A stretch of DNA of 64,000 bases from Mariannaea sp. PMI_226 (Eukaryota; Ascomycota; Sordariomycetes; Hypocreales; Nectriaceae): NCBI GenBank assembly GCA_024336345.1, contig JANFOG010000005.1, positions 1,426,001 through 1,490,000 on the forward strand. The letters run 5' to 3'. Below the pieces are notes generated by a model. The model had not been told where the DNA came from and ran no database searches. It saw nothing but the letters and a program-made list of their open reading frames with translations. The number at the start of each line of letters is the position of its first letter. Positions within the stretch are counted from its first letter, which is position 1. The translations under genes were made by a program, and so were the position numbers. Shown here in pieces: positions 36,962 to 47,857 of this stretch.

Positions 36962-37759
36962 ATGGCTTTCCGCACCGCTCTCCGTCGCGCCGCACTTGCG
37001 CGCCCTGCTGTATCTCGCAGCTTCCACTCAACCCCCCGTGCCATGGTCAGGGTTGGACAGGAGATCCCCTCCCTAGAGCTGCTTGAGGACTCGCCTGGTA
37101 ACAAGGTCGACCTTTCCGAAGAGTTCCAGAGGGGCAATGGATACATCATTGGCGTCCCTGCGGCTTTCTCGGGTACTTGCTCTAGCCAACACGTTCCCTC
37201 CTTTATGCACCATCCCGCCCTCAAGCAAGCTGGCCAGGTATTCGTCGTCTCCGTCAATGACCCTTTTGTGTAAGTAACAGCGGGGCTTCTCTTTTTCTCT
37301 TCGCTGTATAGAGACAGATGGAACCAAGAACCAAGAGAGTTAATGAATTGGATATAGCATGAAGGCCTGGAGCGAGCAGCTGGACCCCGCCAAGCAGACT
37401 GGAGTGAGTTATCCAACATGGCCTACAAGGGCGAAACTAAATTTCCTTTCCCCTGAATTTTCTCAACATCAGTGGCTGATGCTGAAAACTAGATCCGATT
37501 CCTCGGTGACCCCACTGGCGCGTTTACGAAAGCCATTGACCTTGGATTTGACAATCTCGCTGCTATCTTCGGTGGCCTTCGAAGCAAGCGATATGTGCTT
37601 AAGATCGAGGACGGCAAGGTCAAGGAGGCCCATGTTGAGCCTGACAGCACCGGCTACACTGGTAAGCATTTTCACACAAGAGAAAGACGAAGTCTGCCTA
37701 AGAATATTGAAACTGACTATGCATATCAAGTTACCTCTGCGGAGAAGGTCCTTGGTTAG
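36962..37759 (+). CDS. Peroxiredoxin, Prx5/AHP1 type, mitochondrial
   Basis: This is a thiol peroxidase reducing H2O2 and alkyl hydroperoxides. Exons 36962-37269, 37358-37403, 37493-37661 and 37731-37759 give 552 nt (183 aa). The N-terminus is an Arg/Ala/Ser-rich, acid-free presequence (MAFRTALRRAALARP, ending near SRSFHSTPRAM), consistent with mitochondrial import. The peroxidatic Cys is Cys73 in FSGTCSSQHVPSF, with the conserved Thr three positions ahead replaced by Ser. The Prx5 hallmark FLGDPTGAFTKAIDLGFD is split from the N-terminal part by two introns, and the protein ends VTSAEKVLG. The gene sits at the end of the 10 kb gene-poor block. Confidence 0.93.
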
Positions 37760-40406
37760 CTCGAGATTGTGGAGGACGTATGAATGCACGGATGAGTGCT
37801 TTTCTCCTTGTAGAACAGCTAGATGGCTTTCCTAAAGCGGTCAAAATAAAAACGTCACGACTGAGATGTGAACTTTTGTCTCTTTGCTGAAATATGCATC
37901 TTTCTTCAGCCGGTCATTGTAATCCGGATGGGTGCTGCCTAACCAGGGGCATAGTACAATGAGGGACGGATGAAAGAAGCCCCTGTAGCCACGCGGATCG
38001 TCGTTCATAGCCATTTCATTGAGTGTGTTACGAGAAAAGCCCGACATATTTAATATACGTGAGTCATAGAAGGGCAAGGTGAGTGCTAAACAAGTGAGCA
38101 TTGAGCAGCTGCTGAGCTTGGTGACCCAGGTGTTATTTGTGGAATGAAGTGACCCTTGCCTCGTGGTGTGAGAAAAAAAAGGTATTTTATCGCCATTGTT
38201 CCCTACTTACCCTCCTAGTGTACTTAGTCTCCAGAGCTTTACAGTTGCCACCCCCTGAATCATTGACCGGTAACTTAACCCTAAATGAGCCGGGCTGCTC
38301 GCGGTGTTATAGAACCATTCGAAAAAAAAAGATGGCCGTTCGGAGGCGAGTGGATGCGTGATCCGGGCTTGCCGTGGTCTCATCCCCGATCCGGGTGATC
38401 CGCTGCGGGAGTACCGTGAAGACGGAAGCGTCACACTGTAGCCGAGCTGCACAAAGGCGACCGGGCGATGTGAAGTTGGGAATGGAGATCAGAACTCCCG
38501 AGGAGCTGGTCATGAGTTCCTGAATGGGAACTAACGAAGCAGATCATTTGGATCAACGGGGATGAGTAGATGTCTTGTTGTATTCATTGTGGTTCCAGTT
38601 CCCTCGGGGAGCCCCGAATCTTTTGATGTCAAGCTGTCGTGTTTGAGGCGTAAAATGGAGCATTTCGCGGCCGGAAATAGGTATCTACGATGCTTGCGCC
38701 GAGCTGAGATTCATTTGCATTTACTTTGTCGTCTCCATGTGAGTGAAGTGAACAGTGATTTCTGGTGGAAGCAACCAACACAAGGAGCCCACCATCAGCG
38801 GCCCCCTGGGAGGCCTACACTCAGCACGGAAGTCCCGTTGCAGGTCGTACGTCGAAACTCCATATCTTACCAGAGGCTGCCACCAAGCAGATGGCTCCCT
38901 TTGTAGGGATCTGGAAGGAATCCACTTGACAACCCCTGCTCTGCCGAATCCTCTATGCCTGGTCGTTCCCTAGTCGATGGCGTCCACCGGCGCCGATCGA
39001 TCCATTGACCAAGGTGCTGGGCACTTTGAGTCACCTGGTTTGAAGTAACGAGGTGTTCAGGCACCCGGGTCTGACTACCGCTGTCTGGTCGCACCCAAGG
39101 ATGTAGCATAGGCAGTGTATGGAATATTACTATGCAAAAAGAAGAAAAAAAAGAAGCATGCACACAAATCCTCTTGGCTAGACCTCCCTGACCTGGTTGC
39201 CTGAATTGCTTCCATTGACACTGTAGTAGGCACAATTGCAATGAGCGGAGCATCCGTATCCGTCTGGTTGATAGATTGGTTGGTAGATATTTCATCGTCT
39301 TTGTTCACACTTCCTTCTTTCCGCCATGATGCAATATTAGGACGCATGATGCAGGTAGAACTTGGCTTGAGTACCCAAAGTATTTTCCGTTCTCTCTTCG
39401 AAGTGAAAGTAGCGTGGCACGAATGTGTCTACCAACCAAGAAGAATTTCAGTCACCGCAGCTGGCCTGTGGTAAGTCGTTACCTGACCTCGCCTGCCTTA
39501 CTGTGCAGTACTGCACCAACTCTTATCAAGCCTCCCCACTACCTCTCCGGGTATACCACGAAGTACCCATACTCGCCACTTGGTAAGGTAAGGTACCTGT
39601 GTGACTATTCTAATTATTCATTCTCACTCCACTCTCACCCGCCGGGCCACCATTCACACCAGCGTTCCACACTCCTTCTCGCCCTCTTCCGTCGGCTTGT
39701 ACGACAGCCTAATCCAATAAACCTGACGAGGCACGCTTGGCTTTGCCTTTCTCTGACTGCCATCTCTCTCCTCTTGTGCTTGAGATTTTCAACTGCACCC
39801 TCAACCACTCTTCCTGAAAACCTCAACCATCTCTCCAACCAGCGCAGCCTCCCTTTTCCCTGTTCCCCTCCTCCACTCTTCCAGCCTCGTGACAACCATC
39901 CCAGCTGCCCCGGCCGACTCACTGGCTTTCCGCCTCATCCCGCTCACGCCCGCGCCCACACCTACATCCCTAGTACAAGTACATCCACGTCTACCCACGT
40001 CGACGGCCACTCCCAGCCGATCCCCAGTCCCCAGTACCCATCTCTGCCTGTGTCGTCCTCGACCATCTCCGTCATAGGCCCCCTCAGCGTAACCCTTCAT
40101 CCCCTCCCATCCCCTCCCCCCAGGCTAAGACCGCCCAACCCGCCTTAGTCATACCATCACCATCGCCACCATATTTTCTCCTACATATCTGCTCTTCGCC
40201 TTCCCTTCCTTCGAAAGCATCCTCCCATAGATCACCCTCCCCCCACCGCCACGATTCCTCCCATCACAAGGAAACGGAAGGCCGCTGAGGCGACGATTAC
40301 CTCTGCCAACAGAGACGAAGCCCCCAACAAGAGGATCATCGCCTCAGCCGCCGTCTCAGACAACTCGGTTCTACCACCCACCCCTCTCACCGCCGCCAGC
40401 AACCCC
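37760..40406. other. 2.6 kb intergenic region with long leader of the RBR ligase
   Basis: 37.8-39.4 kb has no gene signal. From about 39.6 to 40.4 kb the plus strand is strongly C/T-rich, typical of a fungal promoter and leader. A 244-codon frame at 39414-40148 is Pro/Ser/Thr-rich and probably reflects this composition. The last 258 nt before the RBR ATG stay open in the RBR frame; see the findings. Confidence 0.55.
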
Positions 40407-42155
40407 ATGGATTCCGACGAAGAGTTCATGTCCGCTCTTTCGAGCGAGGATGAATTAATGCAGGATGATAGCGGGGACGATATTTCAGATGGTGATGGTA
40501 ACATTCCCTCCATATTCCCTTCCCATGTCCTGCCATCTCCAACCTTCACCATTACTAACCCACTTTGTTTGTCCGTTGTGTAGACTTCGATGAAGACGAT
40601 TTCAACGACCCTGAAACTCTCGGCTACAGTATCAAGGATCTAGACAAGAAAACGAAAGCTGCCCACATCGTATCATACAAGGTCTACGAACCGAACGATA
40701 TTCAACGTCAGCAAGATGACATGATCAACGAAGTTAACATGATTCTGGACATCGGCAAGGAGGATGCTGCCATCCTGCTTCGCCACTTTCGCTGGAATAA
40801 GGAGCGCCTCCTTGAAGATTACATGGACCGTCCCGACAAAGTCTTGGAGGCTGCAGGTCTTAACAGTAATTCAACAGCCCTCCCAAAACTTGAAGTAGTT
40901 CCTGACTTCATGTGTGATATTTGCTGCGAGGACGAAGAAGGCCTCGAATCCTTCGCCATGAAGTGTGGCCACCGGTATTGTGTGGACTGTTACCGCCACT
41001 ACCTGACCCAGAAAATCCGGGAAGAAGGCGAAGCCGCTCGTATTCAGTGTCCTTCGGATGGATGTGGCCGCATCCTCGACTCTCGCTCTCTGGATCTGCT
41101 CGTCACATCAGAACTCACCGACCGCTACCACGAACTATTGAACCGAACCTACGTCGAAGATAAAGATATTTTCAAATGGTGCCCGGCACCAGACTGTCCC
41201 AACGCTATTGAGTGTGCCGTCAAGAAGAAGGATTTGGGTAAGATCGTCCCTACAGTCGAGTGTCGATGCGGCAATAGATTCTGCTTTGGCTGCCCGAACC
41301 CGGATCATCAGCCAGCGCCTTGCGACTTGGTCAAGAAATGGCTGAAAAAGTGTGCCGATGACTCGGAGACGGCCAACTGGATCTCGGCCAATACCAAAGA
41401 GTGCCCCAAATGCAACTCTACCATCGAAAAGAACGGAGGCTGCAACCACATGACTTGCCGGAAGTGCAAGTACGAGTTTTGCTGGATGTGCATGGGTCTC
41501 TGGTCTGAGCATGGTACTAGCTGGTACAACTGTAACAGGTTCGAGGAGAAGAGTGGCGCTGAGGCTCGAGATGCCCAAGCAAAATCACGTACTTCCTTGG
41601 AGCGTTACTTGCACTACTACAACCGGTATGCCAACCACGAACAATCGGCGAAACTGGACAAGGATATCGCTCAAAAGACGGAGAAGAAAATGGTCCAGCT
41701 ACAGACTGCCTCAGGTATGTCGTGGATCGAAGTCCAATATCTTAACTCAGCATCACAATCCTTGCAAACCTGCCGCCAAACTCTTAAGTGGACATACGCA
41801 TTCGCATTTTATCTTGCCAGAAACAACCTCACCGAAATATTCGAAGATAATCAAAAGGACCTCGAAATGGCAGTTGAGAATCTGTCTGAAATGTTTGAGA
41901 AGCCAATTGCAGATCTTGCAGACTCGAAACTCAAAGTAGATATCATGGACAAGACGTCCTACTGTAACAAGCGACGAGTTATCTTACTCGAAGACACCGC
42001 CGAGAACCTGGCTAGGGGTAAGTTGGCTTTCCCCCCCCCCAATGTCATTTCTTTTTCTTGTCAATGTCGACTAACAATGTGTTCCAGGAGAATGGGTTTT
42101 CAACTTGGACCTGCTCTCTGGCGTTACTACTGCCGGGCCGGCCGCTCGTCGCTAA
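40407..42155 (+). CDS. RBR (RING1-IBR-RING2) E3 ubiquitin ligase, Ariadne family
   Basis: It transfers ubiquitin through a RING-HECT hybrid mechanism, probably with a UbcH7-like E2. Exons 40407-40497, 40584-42017 and 42088-42155 total 1593 nt (530 aa). An acidic N-terminus (MDSDEEFMSALSSEDE) and a UBA-like region precede RING1, which starts at Cys141/Cys144 (MCDICCEDEEG) with the CGHRYCVDCY motif. The IBR domain includes KWCPAPDCPNAIEC and CRCGNRFCFGC. RING2 begins ECPKCNSTIEKNGGCNHMTC, and Cys317 in GGCNHM is the expected catalytic residue. The C-terminal Ariadne helical domain follows and ends GEWVFNLDLL. Alternative use of the last acceptor would change the tail. It converges on EXO1. Confidence 0.95.
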
Positions 42156-43178
42156 GGGGCCATCTCTGAAACTGCAAACAGGCGTCACCAATATCACGCG
42201 GGCTGATATTAGAAGCTATTTTAACGACGATCCAAGCCAAGCTTAAGATTATTCGACACAGCGTTACACAGAGCCGATATAGTAGAGCTCTCTCGGCCTT
42301 ATCGCTTCAGGCATATATGTATTAGACGTCGGGCACTGGCGATGTTTCCTTTTTATTTCCTTTTTCGGGGTGTTTGCTCTCTGTTTTGCTGTTGTTGTTT
42401 CACCCGCATGGCCTTTGCCAACGCTGATCCCCTTGAAAGATTCGCATGGTCATAGAATCACAACTTTCCTCCCCCTCTTTCTTGGACCTCATTCATCATC
42501 ATTCTTATTCATTTTCTCACAGCTCTGGTTTTATTTTAAGCGGCTTCGGGAAGTGCTCCTTAGAGAGCCTAGCGAACACATGGGATTATCGGCGTTGGAA
42601 CCTCGTTAGGAATGCATTGGCCAAGGGGGCAAGGCATGGATGGAAGGGCAGGCACGGCGGTTGGCGTGTTCTTAGTTTCATAGATATATGTAAGGTAAAC
42701 AGATGTACCGCCCAAGTGGCCGGAGAACATTCTTCACGATGATATATACAGACTTGTACAGACAATCAGATGCATCATGCTTGACGTTTCAACCTCTAGC
42801 AACCATGTAAACTTGTGAATTTTTTCCACATCGCGAGGTCAAACGTTATCATGTTAGACGATTCAAGGCACGTTGGTGGATTCAGTTGGGAGAATTAAAA
42901 ACATTTTGATATTGTACGCATCTTTTCCTGTTTCTTTAATCCTTCAAAATAATGTTGAAACGCCATGCTTCATGTTTCTGATAACCATACGAACTCCCAC
43001 GCCCAAAGGATACATATATCCCTTACACGAAAAGAAAAGAAAAAAAAAACCCCCAACAGCATTGCTATATAATGCCAAGGACGCTGACCCAGACCATAGT
43101 TCGGGCGACAAGACTAACGTAACTGGCAAAAAAGTTGTAAAGACCCTCAAGTCTCTCCCATGTCTTGTTCGAGAAAAA
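42156..43178. other. Convergent 3' intergenic region between RBR ligase and EXO1
   Basis: This is 1 kb of 3' flanks. No gene was found; several short open frames are incidental. An A-rich run lies at about 43041-43052. Confidence 0.6.
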
Positions 43179-45524
43179 CTAGGAAAAGATGAAGCGTGAA
43201 AGATTGAGCTTTTTGGGCGAGAAGTCTAGCTCCTCTTCCTCCCCTTCACTATCAGGGATGATCTGGTCCTCGCTACCATAAGACCTATTCAGCTCCTCAA
43301 CTTCTTTCAAGTCTACTTTAGGTAAGGGTACAAAAGCCGGATTGACAGGAACTCCAGGAAGAAAACTCTTATCAAGACTCTGACGAGGCTTAGGGTGTTT
43401 AGGAGACATTGGCTTACTCATAGCCAAAGCACCGAGTCGTTGTAATGGGGTCATGCGAGAGGCTGCAGTCGAGGGAGCCGTAGAAGGTGTAGTCACGGAG
43501 CTGAAGACAGATGAAGGAGGTCGCGACATTGCTGAAGCAGGAGTTTCGGTTGAGTCAGAAGAATAAGAAAACCGGGCGATTGACGACCGAGGCGTAGATG
43601 CAGGTTGTGAGGAAGACACATTCCGCTGGGGGGGAGGCATTGAGACTGAGTCTTCGATAGAAGACGTGGGGGCTTCGATAGTTATCCCTGTTGATTTCTG
43701 GCTTGCAGTCTCAAATGATGTGGTTGCAGTGTTCTGGCTATCTTCCTCAAAGATGGAGATTGACTTCCTTGATTTGGCTGGCTTCCAGCCTTCAAAATCA
43801 GGCAGGTCACGCAAGGCCTCCTCTAAGGAGTCATCGGACAGCAAATAAGCCTCGCTCTTTGTCTTTCTTGGACTTTTACGCGGCTTTGACGCAGAAAAGA
43901 ACCTGCTCTTGGCAGGAGAAATTTTTGGCAGTTCGAGATCGTCCTCGTCGCACAATCGTGCTTTCTTTGGGGGTCGATTCTGTTCCGTTGTAGTTGTCGC
44001 AGCTGGAGAGCTGAAAGTTAGATTGGCAGATGAGGTTCGCCTTGATGGGGCTGGACTACTTGATATCCGCGCAAGCATATTGGTAATGGGTTCAGTACGG
44101 CGGCGTAGAATCCGTGGCGATGTGCGCGTCCGGCTTGGACTTGTGCGTGCTGAAGCAGCTGTCGGTGCTGGCCGATTAATATCATCCAAGTAAGGTCGGG
44201 GCAAAGGAAACACTCGAGGGACCAAGCCTCCTCCAGTAATTTGCGCAACTCTTTGAGGATCGACTTCGAAGCAATTGGGGTCCATCTCGCCCATAGGAAC
44301 CCGGTGGTGGCCTTTGAAATACGAGTTGATCGGTTTCGAAGGCGGCTTAACTGAGGGCTCGCTCGCCAACTGGGAATGTCTTCTCTTAGATGGCGTTGTG
44401 GGAGCTCTGATTGGAGATTTCGTGATTGGGTTGACATCACCATTAGCGATGGCCTGAGCCATTTCAGGCTCAACATAGGGCCCAATGAAAGGCATGTCGT
44501 CAGCTGTCCGTGTTCCATCTAGTTCTGTCAGATGCACCAGTTTCTTTTGGGTGGGACAGAAAACCCATTGATGAAGGAAAGTGAGCTCTGCCTGATAGAA
44601 CTGGGTGAGATAGTTCTCCGAGACTCGTTTTCCTTGAAACTGGACCATACGAACGACTCGTTCTGGCGTCTTAGATTTTCGAAGCATTCGATATGCCGTC
44701 TTCAGTCCCATACCAGGGAGTCCGTCAAGGTAATCGCAGCCACTGAAAATAGCCATTCGTCGAAACTCAGCATCAGACCATCCTGTGAGAGAAACTTCTC
44801 TGCATCGGCAAAAATCCTTGCGGTTAATCTCAATGCAGTTGCCGTACTGGTCCAGCTTCGTCAATAGTTTCTTCGCGCCAAATACAAGCAAATCGGAGTC
44901 GTCAGAGATAATGCCGTGGACGAGACCCTGTTTTTCGAGATAAACAAGTTGTGAGTCAGCTTCGTATGGTGCAACGACATAAGGAATGTCGAGTTTTTTG
45001 AGTTCTTGGATCAAGGCGGATGCCATTTCGGGAGTGATGTCGATGCACTTCTGAAATTCTTGCATTGCTTGAGAAGGCTTTCCAGCTCGGAGGAGTTCCA
45101 TTGCCACTTTTTTCTTCTCCTCTCGCTTCTTCTCACGGGAGTCTTCGGTGGCAGCTTTGCTAGGTAAGAAGTCTCCATCGAAAACCATATAGGGGGTGAC
45201 ACCGAAATGGCGAAGCATTCTCACACGATTCATGGCTGAACTTATATATCTGCAAGCAGTTAACAAAATGTGTGCCTGATCATTGTCCAGGAACAGCAAC
45301 TTACTTTTGTGTGGGCTTGCCTTGGCCCAGCTCCAGGGCGCAGGAGTAGGCGGCTCGGTGAAGCCAGCCATACCCGTCGACTGCAAGGGTCTGGCCGCTA
45401 TATTTCTTGAGTTCGGTCGGTTTTTGAATCGATTTGAGGAGCGGAAGAAGTCCTGGATAATGTCAATGCGATAGTTCAACACGATATGAAGTCAAGGCAG
45501 CAAATGAATACCGGAAACACCCAT
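43179..45524 (-). CDS. EXO1: Exonuclease 1 (FEN1/XPG family 5'-3' exonuclease)
   Basis: This nuclear 5'-3' exonuclease acts in mismatch repair and double-strand break resection. Exons 45524-45512 (13 nt), 45452-45305 and 45249-43179 give 2232 nt (743 aa). The N-terminal XPG domain starts MGVSGLLPLLKSIQKPTELK, with the metal-binding VDGYGWLHRAAYS. The internal domain has PYVVAPYEADSQLVYL and ISDDSDLLVFG, followed by the helix-hairpin-helix FSGCDYLDGLPGMGLKTAY. The C-terminal 400 residues are Ser/Pro-rich and disordered with many SP/TP sites, as in other EXO1 proteins, and end in DLKEVEELNRSYG, an acidic run and NLSRFIFS. The first exon is only 13 nt, so gene callers can easily miss the true start. 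Confidence 0.95.
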
Positions 45525-47144
45525 TGTGGAAGCTCTGCCACTTAGCAACGGCACAAGGCACTATCCTTCGACTTGCAGGCCGTCCACTCCCTCGAAAGGG
45601 ATCCAACCAGACTAAGCCGTGGAGTTTGGCAGGTTCATGTGTGAAAGGAAAATGACGGGCGAGGTTATACAGTAGGGACAAACGCGTCGTATGTCTGCTT
45701 TTTGCACGCGATGTTTGAAGGTACACGTCTTCGGACAAGAGAGCTGCAAGCTGGACAAGAAAAAAAAAAGAACCAGAAGAATAAGAAGGAACAGATGCCA
45801 ACAGGAAAAGGAGGGGAGAGTAAAATCGGTGATAGATGGTGTTCGTAGGCAAGGCAAAAAGAGGGAGGATAAATGAGGGACTGACTGCCACGGTCGGTGG
45901 AGGGTGAATTGAGGAGTCGAGAACACAAGAGCTTGCCTTCCACACCGAAGTATTTTAGGCATGACCCGTGGTCCCTGGTCCCTGGACAAACGCGCCCACT
46001 GGGCACCGCACTTTAAAAACGGCCAATGCGGGAAGCGCGTCCAGGGCGTAAATGGGCCCCTGAAATTGGCCTAGTGCCCGCTGAATTGGCATTCCCCCCA
46101 GCAACGTCATCGGGTGTCTACTCACTACATAGTCTACGTAGGCGCTGGAAGTGGAGTGCTCGCCCTCGAAGGCCGCTTCAAATGGAATCGTTAGCGGAGT
46201 GCCGATGGAATAGATTGGATGAACGGTGCCAAACGCATGAGAGCCTTGCCATTGATCCTGCATATCCCCTCTTTGCTGTCATGTAAAGCCGCCATCTTAG
46301 TTTAGACTAGGTATATGATTAGGCAGCATCGAAGGGAACAGAGGGAGAGAGAAGAAGGAGACAACGAGAGATTTGAGAGGTCAAGACCATGTCCTCAAGC
46401 TGGTGCTGGTGGTTGGAGTGAGGACGGTGGAGAGACCCAAGGGTGTCTGTCATAGACAACTCATCGACAAACCATCTGGGCAAAAGTCAAGACTAGTTAG
46501 TCTAATTGGTGGCTTCATTAGTCGATGGTTGGGTTAACCAGCCCACGATGGTGAAAATGAGATGGCGAAGAATCGGCACCATGTCTCAGATATTCATTTT
46601 GAATTATGGATATGTTTGCACATACGGCGTTAGTTAGTTCAGTGACCAATGGTCAATGATCTTTTCAGTTTTTTTTTCTGATAGACATGTCTTCATACTA
46701 GAAGTTGGAAATACTGCTGGCATCACGTTGTAGTCTCCAAATTATAACGTGGTCACGCGCCTCTTGTGTGTGTCCATCCCCTTCATTAGCACCAATAACA
46801 CACCCATCGAAACTGTCTGGCCAACCGCCAACAACATTTCCATACTAAGCGTGGTAAATATTTTAAAAACACGCCACATTTCTTGAAAAGGTCGTCAGCG
46901 CCTTAATTGCCATTTGTAGTCGTTCGCAGGGCACTAAACATGAAGATACTATGTACAAGTGCTCGCGACCCTTTACCCGACGAATACCCGTCTACCCTCC
47001 ATCAACAAGAAAAAAAAATAGTCTTCGCCATGAGCTGTGTGGAGAGCGAACTAGCTGAGGAAAAAAAAAAAATTCACGAGCAAAATCATCGTCCAACAAA
47101 TTTCACACAATCAGTTGGTATCTTCTGTAGACTCATCAATCATC
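45525..47144. other. Divergent promoter region between EXO1 and TMA16
   Basis: A 1.6 kb spacer serves EXO1 (-) and TMA16 (+). It contains an exact ACGCGT box near EXO1 (listed separately), a purine-rich stretch at about 46330-46380 and poly-A runs at about 47007-47014 and 47061-47071 in the TMA16 leader. Minus-strand frames at 45463-46263 overlap the EXO1 leader and look non-coding. Confidence 0.55.
45682..45687. promoter_or_regulatory. MluI cell-cycle box (ACGCGT) upstream of EXO1
   Basis: The palindrome ACGCGT lies 158 bp upstream of the EXO1 ATG. In ascomycetes this is the binding word of the MBF (Mbp1/Swi6-type) complex, which induces DNA replication and repair genes at G1/S. One site is expected by chance every few kb, so position and target gene are the main support. 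Confidence 0.5.
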
Positions 47145-47857
47145 ATGCCTGGATCACTCGACAAAACCCGCAAGCAAATCTCTAAGAAGCGTAACGGTGT
47201 TATCAATGCTCTCCATGAGAAGTCAAGGGATTCTCTGAGGCTGCACAAAGCTGGTGTAAGAGACCAGCGTATCGAAAAGCTGGCTGCTGCCAGAAGCAAG
47301 AAGGAGCGGCCACTCAGTAAGTCGAACAGACGGACATTTTGATGCACTTCACAAGAATACTCACACTTCACTAGTCGATCGTGTCTCATACTTCCAGAAT
47401 GCTATTCGTGTCAAGGGTGGCGAAGGTGCAAACCCTGCAGCTGAGATTGAGGAAGTCAAGCGCATGATCCATTCGTGAGTCCCCAGGATGCACATTACTT
47501 GCTTCTTCATCTGACTTGGGTAGATTTGTTCATCAGTTCGACGAGGAGTATGACGCTGAGAAAAAGAAGCGTCGAGCTGGGCGACCGGCTAGTGTCAAGG
47601 AAGATATGCTCAAGATGAAAATTTCAACTCTCGAGACTGAGTACAAGCAAGGCTTTTGTAAGTGCCATAACTATGGCCCAAAGTACAAGCTCGAAAACCC
47701 GGCTAATTTTATCCCAGTGCTGCCAGATATCATGAGTTCAGAGAATGCCAACGCCCTGCTTCTGTGGGAGGGCTCCTGGTCATATCTCCCTCAGCTCAAG
47801 TGGACCAGAGTGAATAGTGAAGGCCAAGTTCGATCTGTGGCCTTTCCTTCCACATAG
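47145..47857 (+). CDS. TMA16: Translation machinery-associated protein TMA16
   Basis: This small basic protein is associated with pre-60S ribosomes. Exons 47145-47316, 47375-47474, 47524-47657 and 47718-47857 give 546 nt (181 aa). Family motifs: the basic start MPGSLDKTRKQISKKRNG, LHEKSRDSLRLHKAGVRDQR, KLAAARSKKERPL, then VDRVSYFQNA, HQFDEEYDAEKKKRRAGRPA, and the C-terminal LWEGSWSYLPQLKWTRV. The third intron (60 nt) is in frame and stop-free, so an unspliced message would add 20 residues. Splicing yields GFLLPDIMS, which matches the family, so removal is the likely normal state. The start is the first ATG; an upstream frame extension has no ATG. Confidence 0.93.

Noticed and set aside
39414..40148. 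244-codon plus-strand frame upstream of the RBR ligase
   Set aside because: Begins with a non-ATG codon and reflects a C/T-rich leader (Pro/Ser/Thr/His runs). Only the stretch after 40148 merits attention.
43909..44193. Plus-strand frame antisense to EXO1
   Set aside because: A shadow of the Ser/Arg/Pro-rich EXO1 tail on the other strand.
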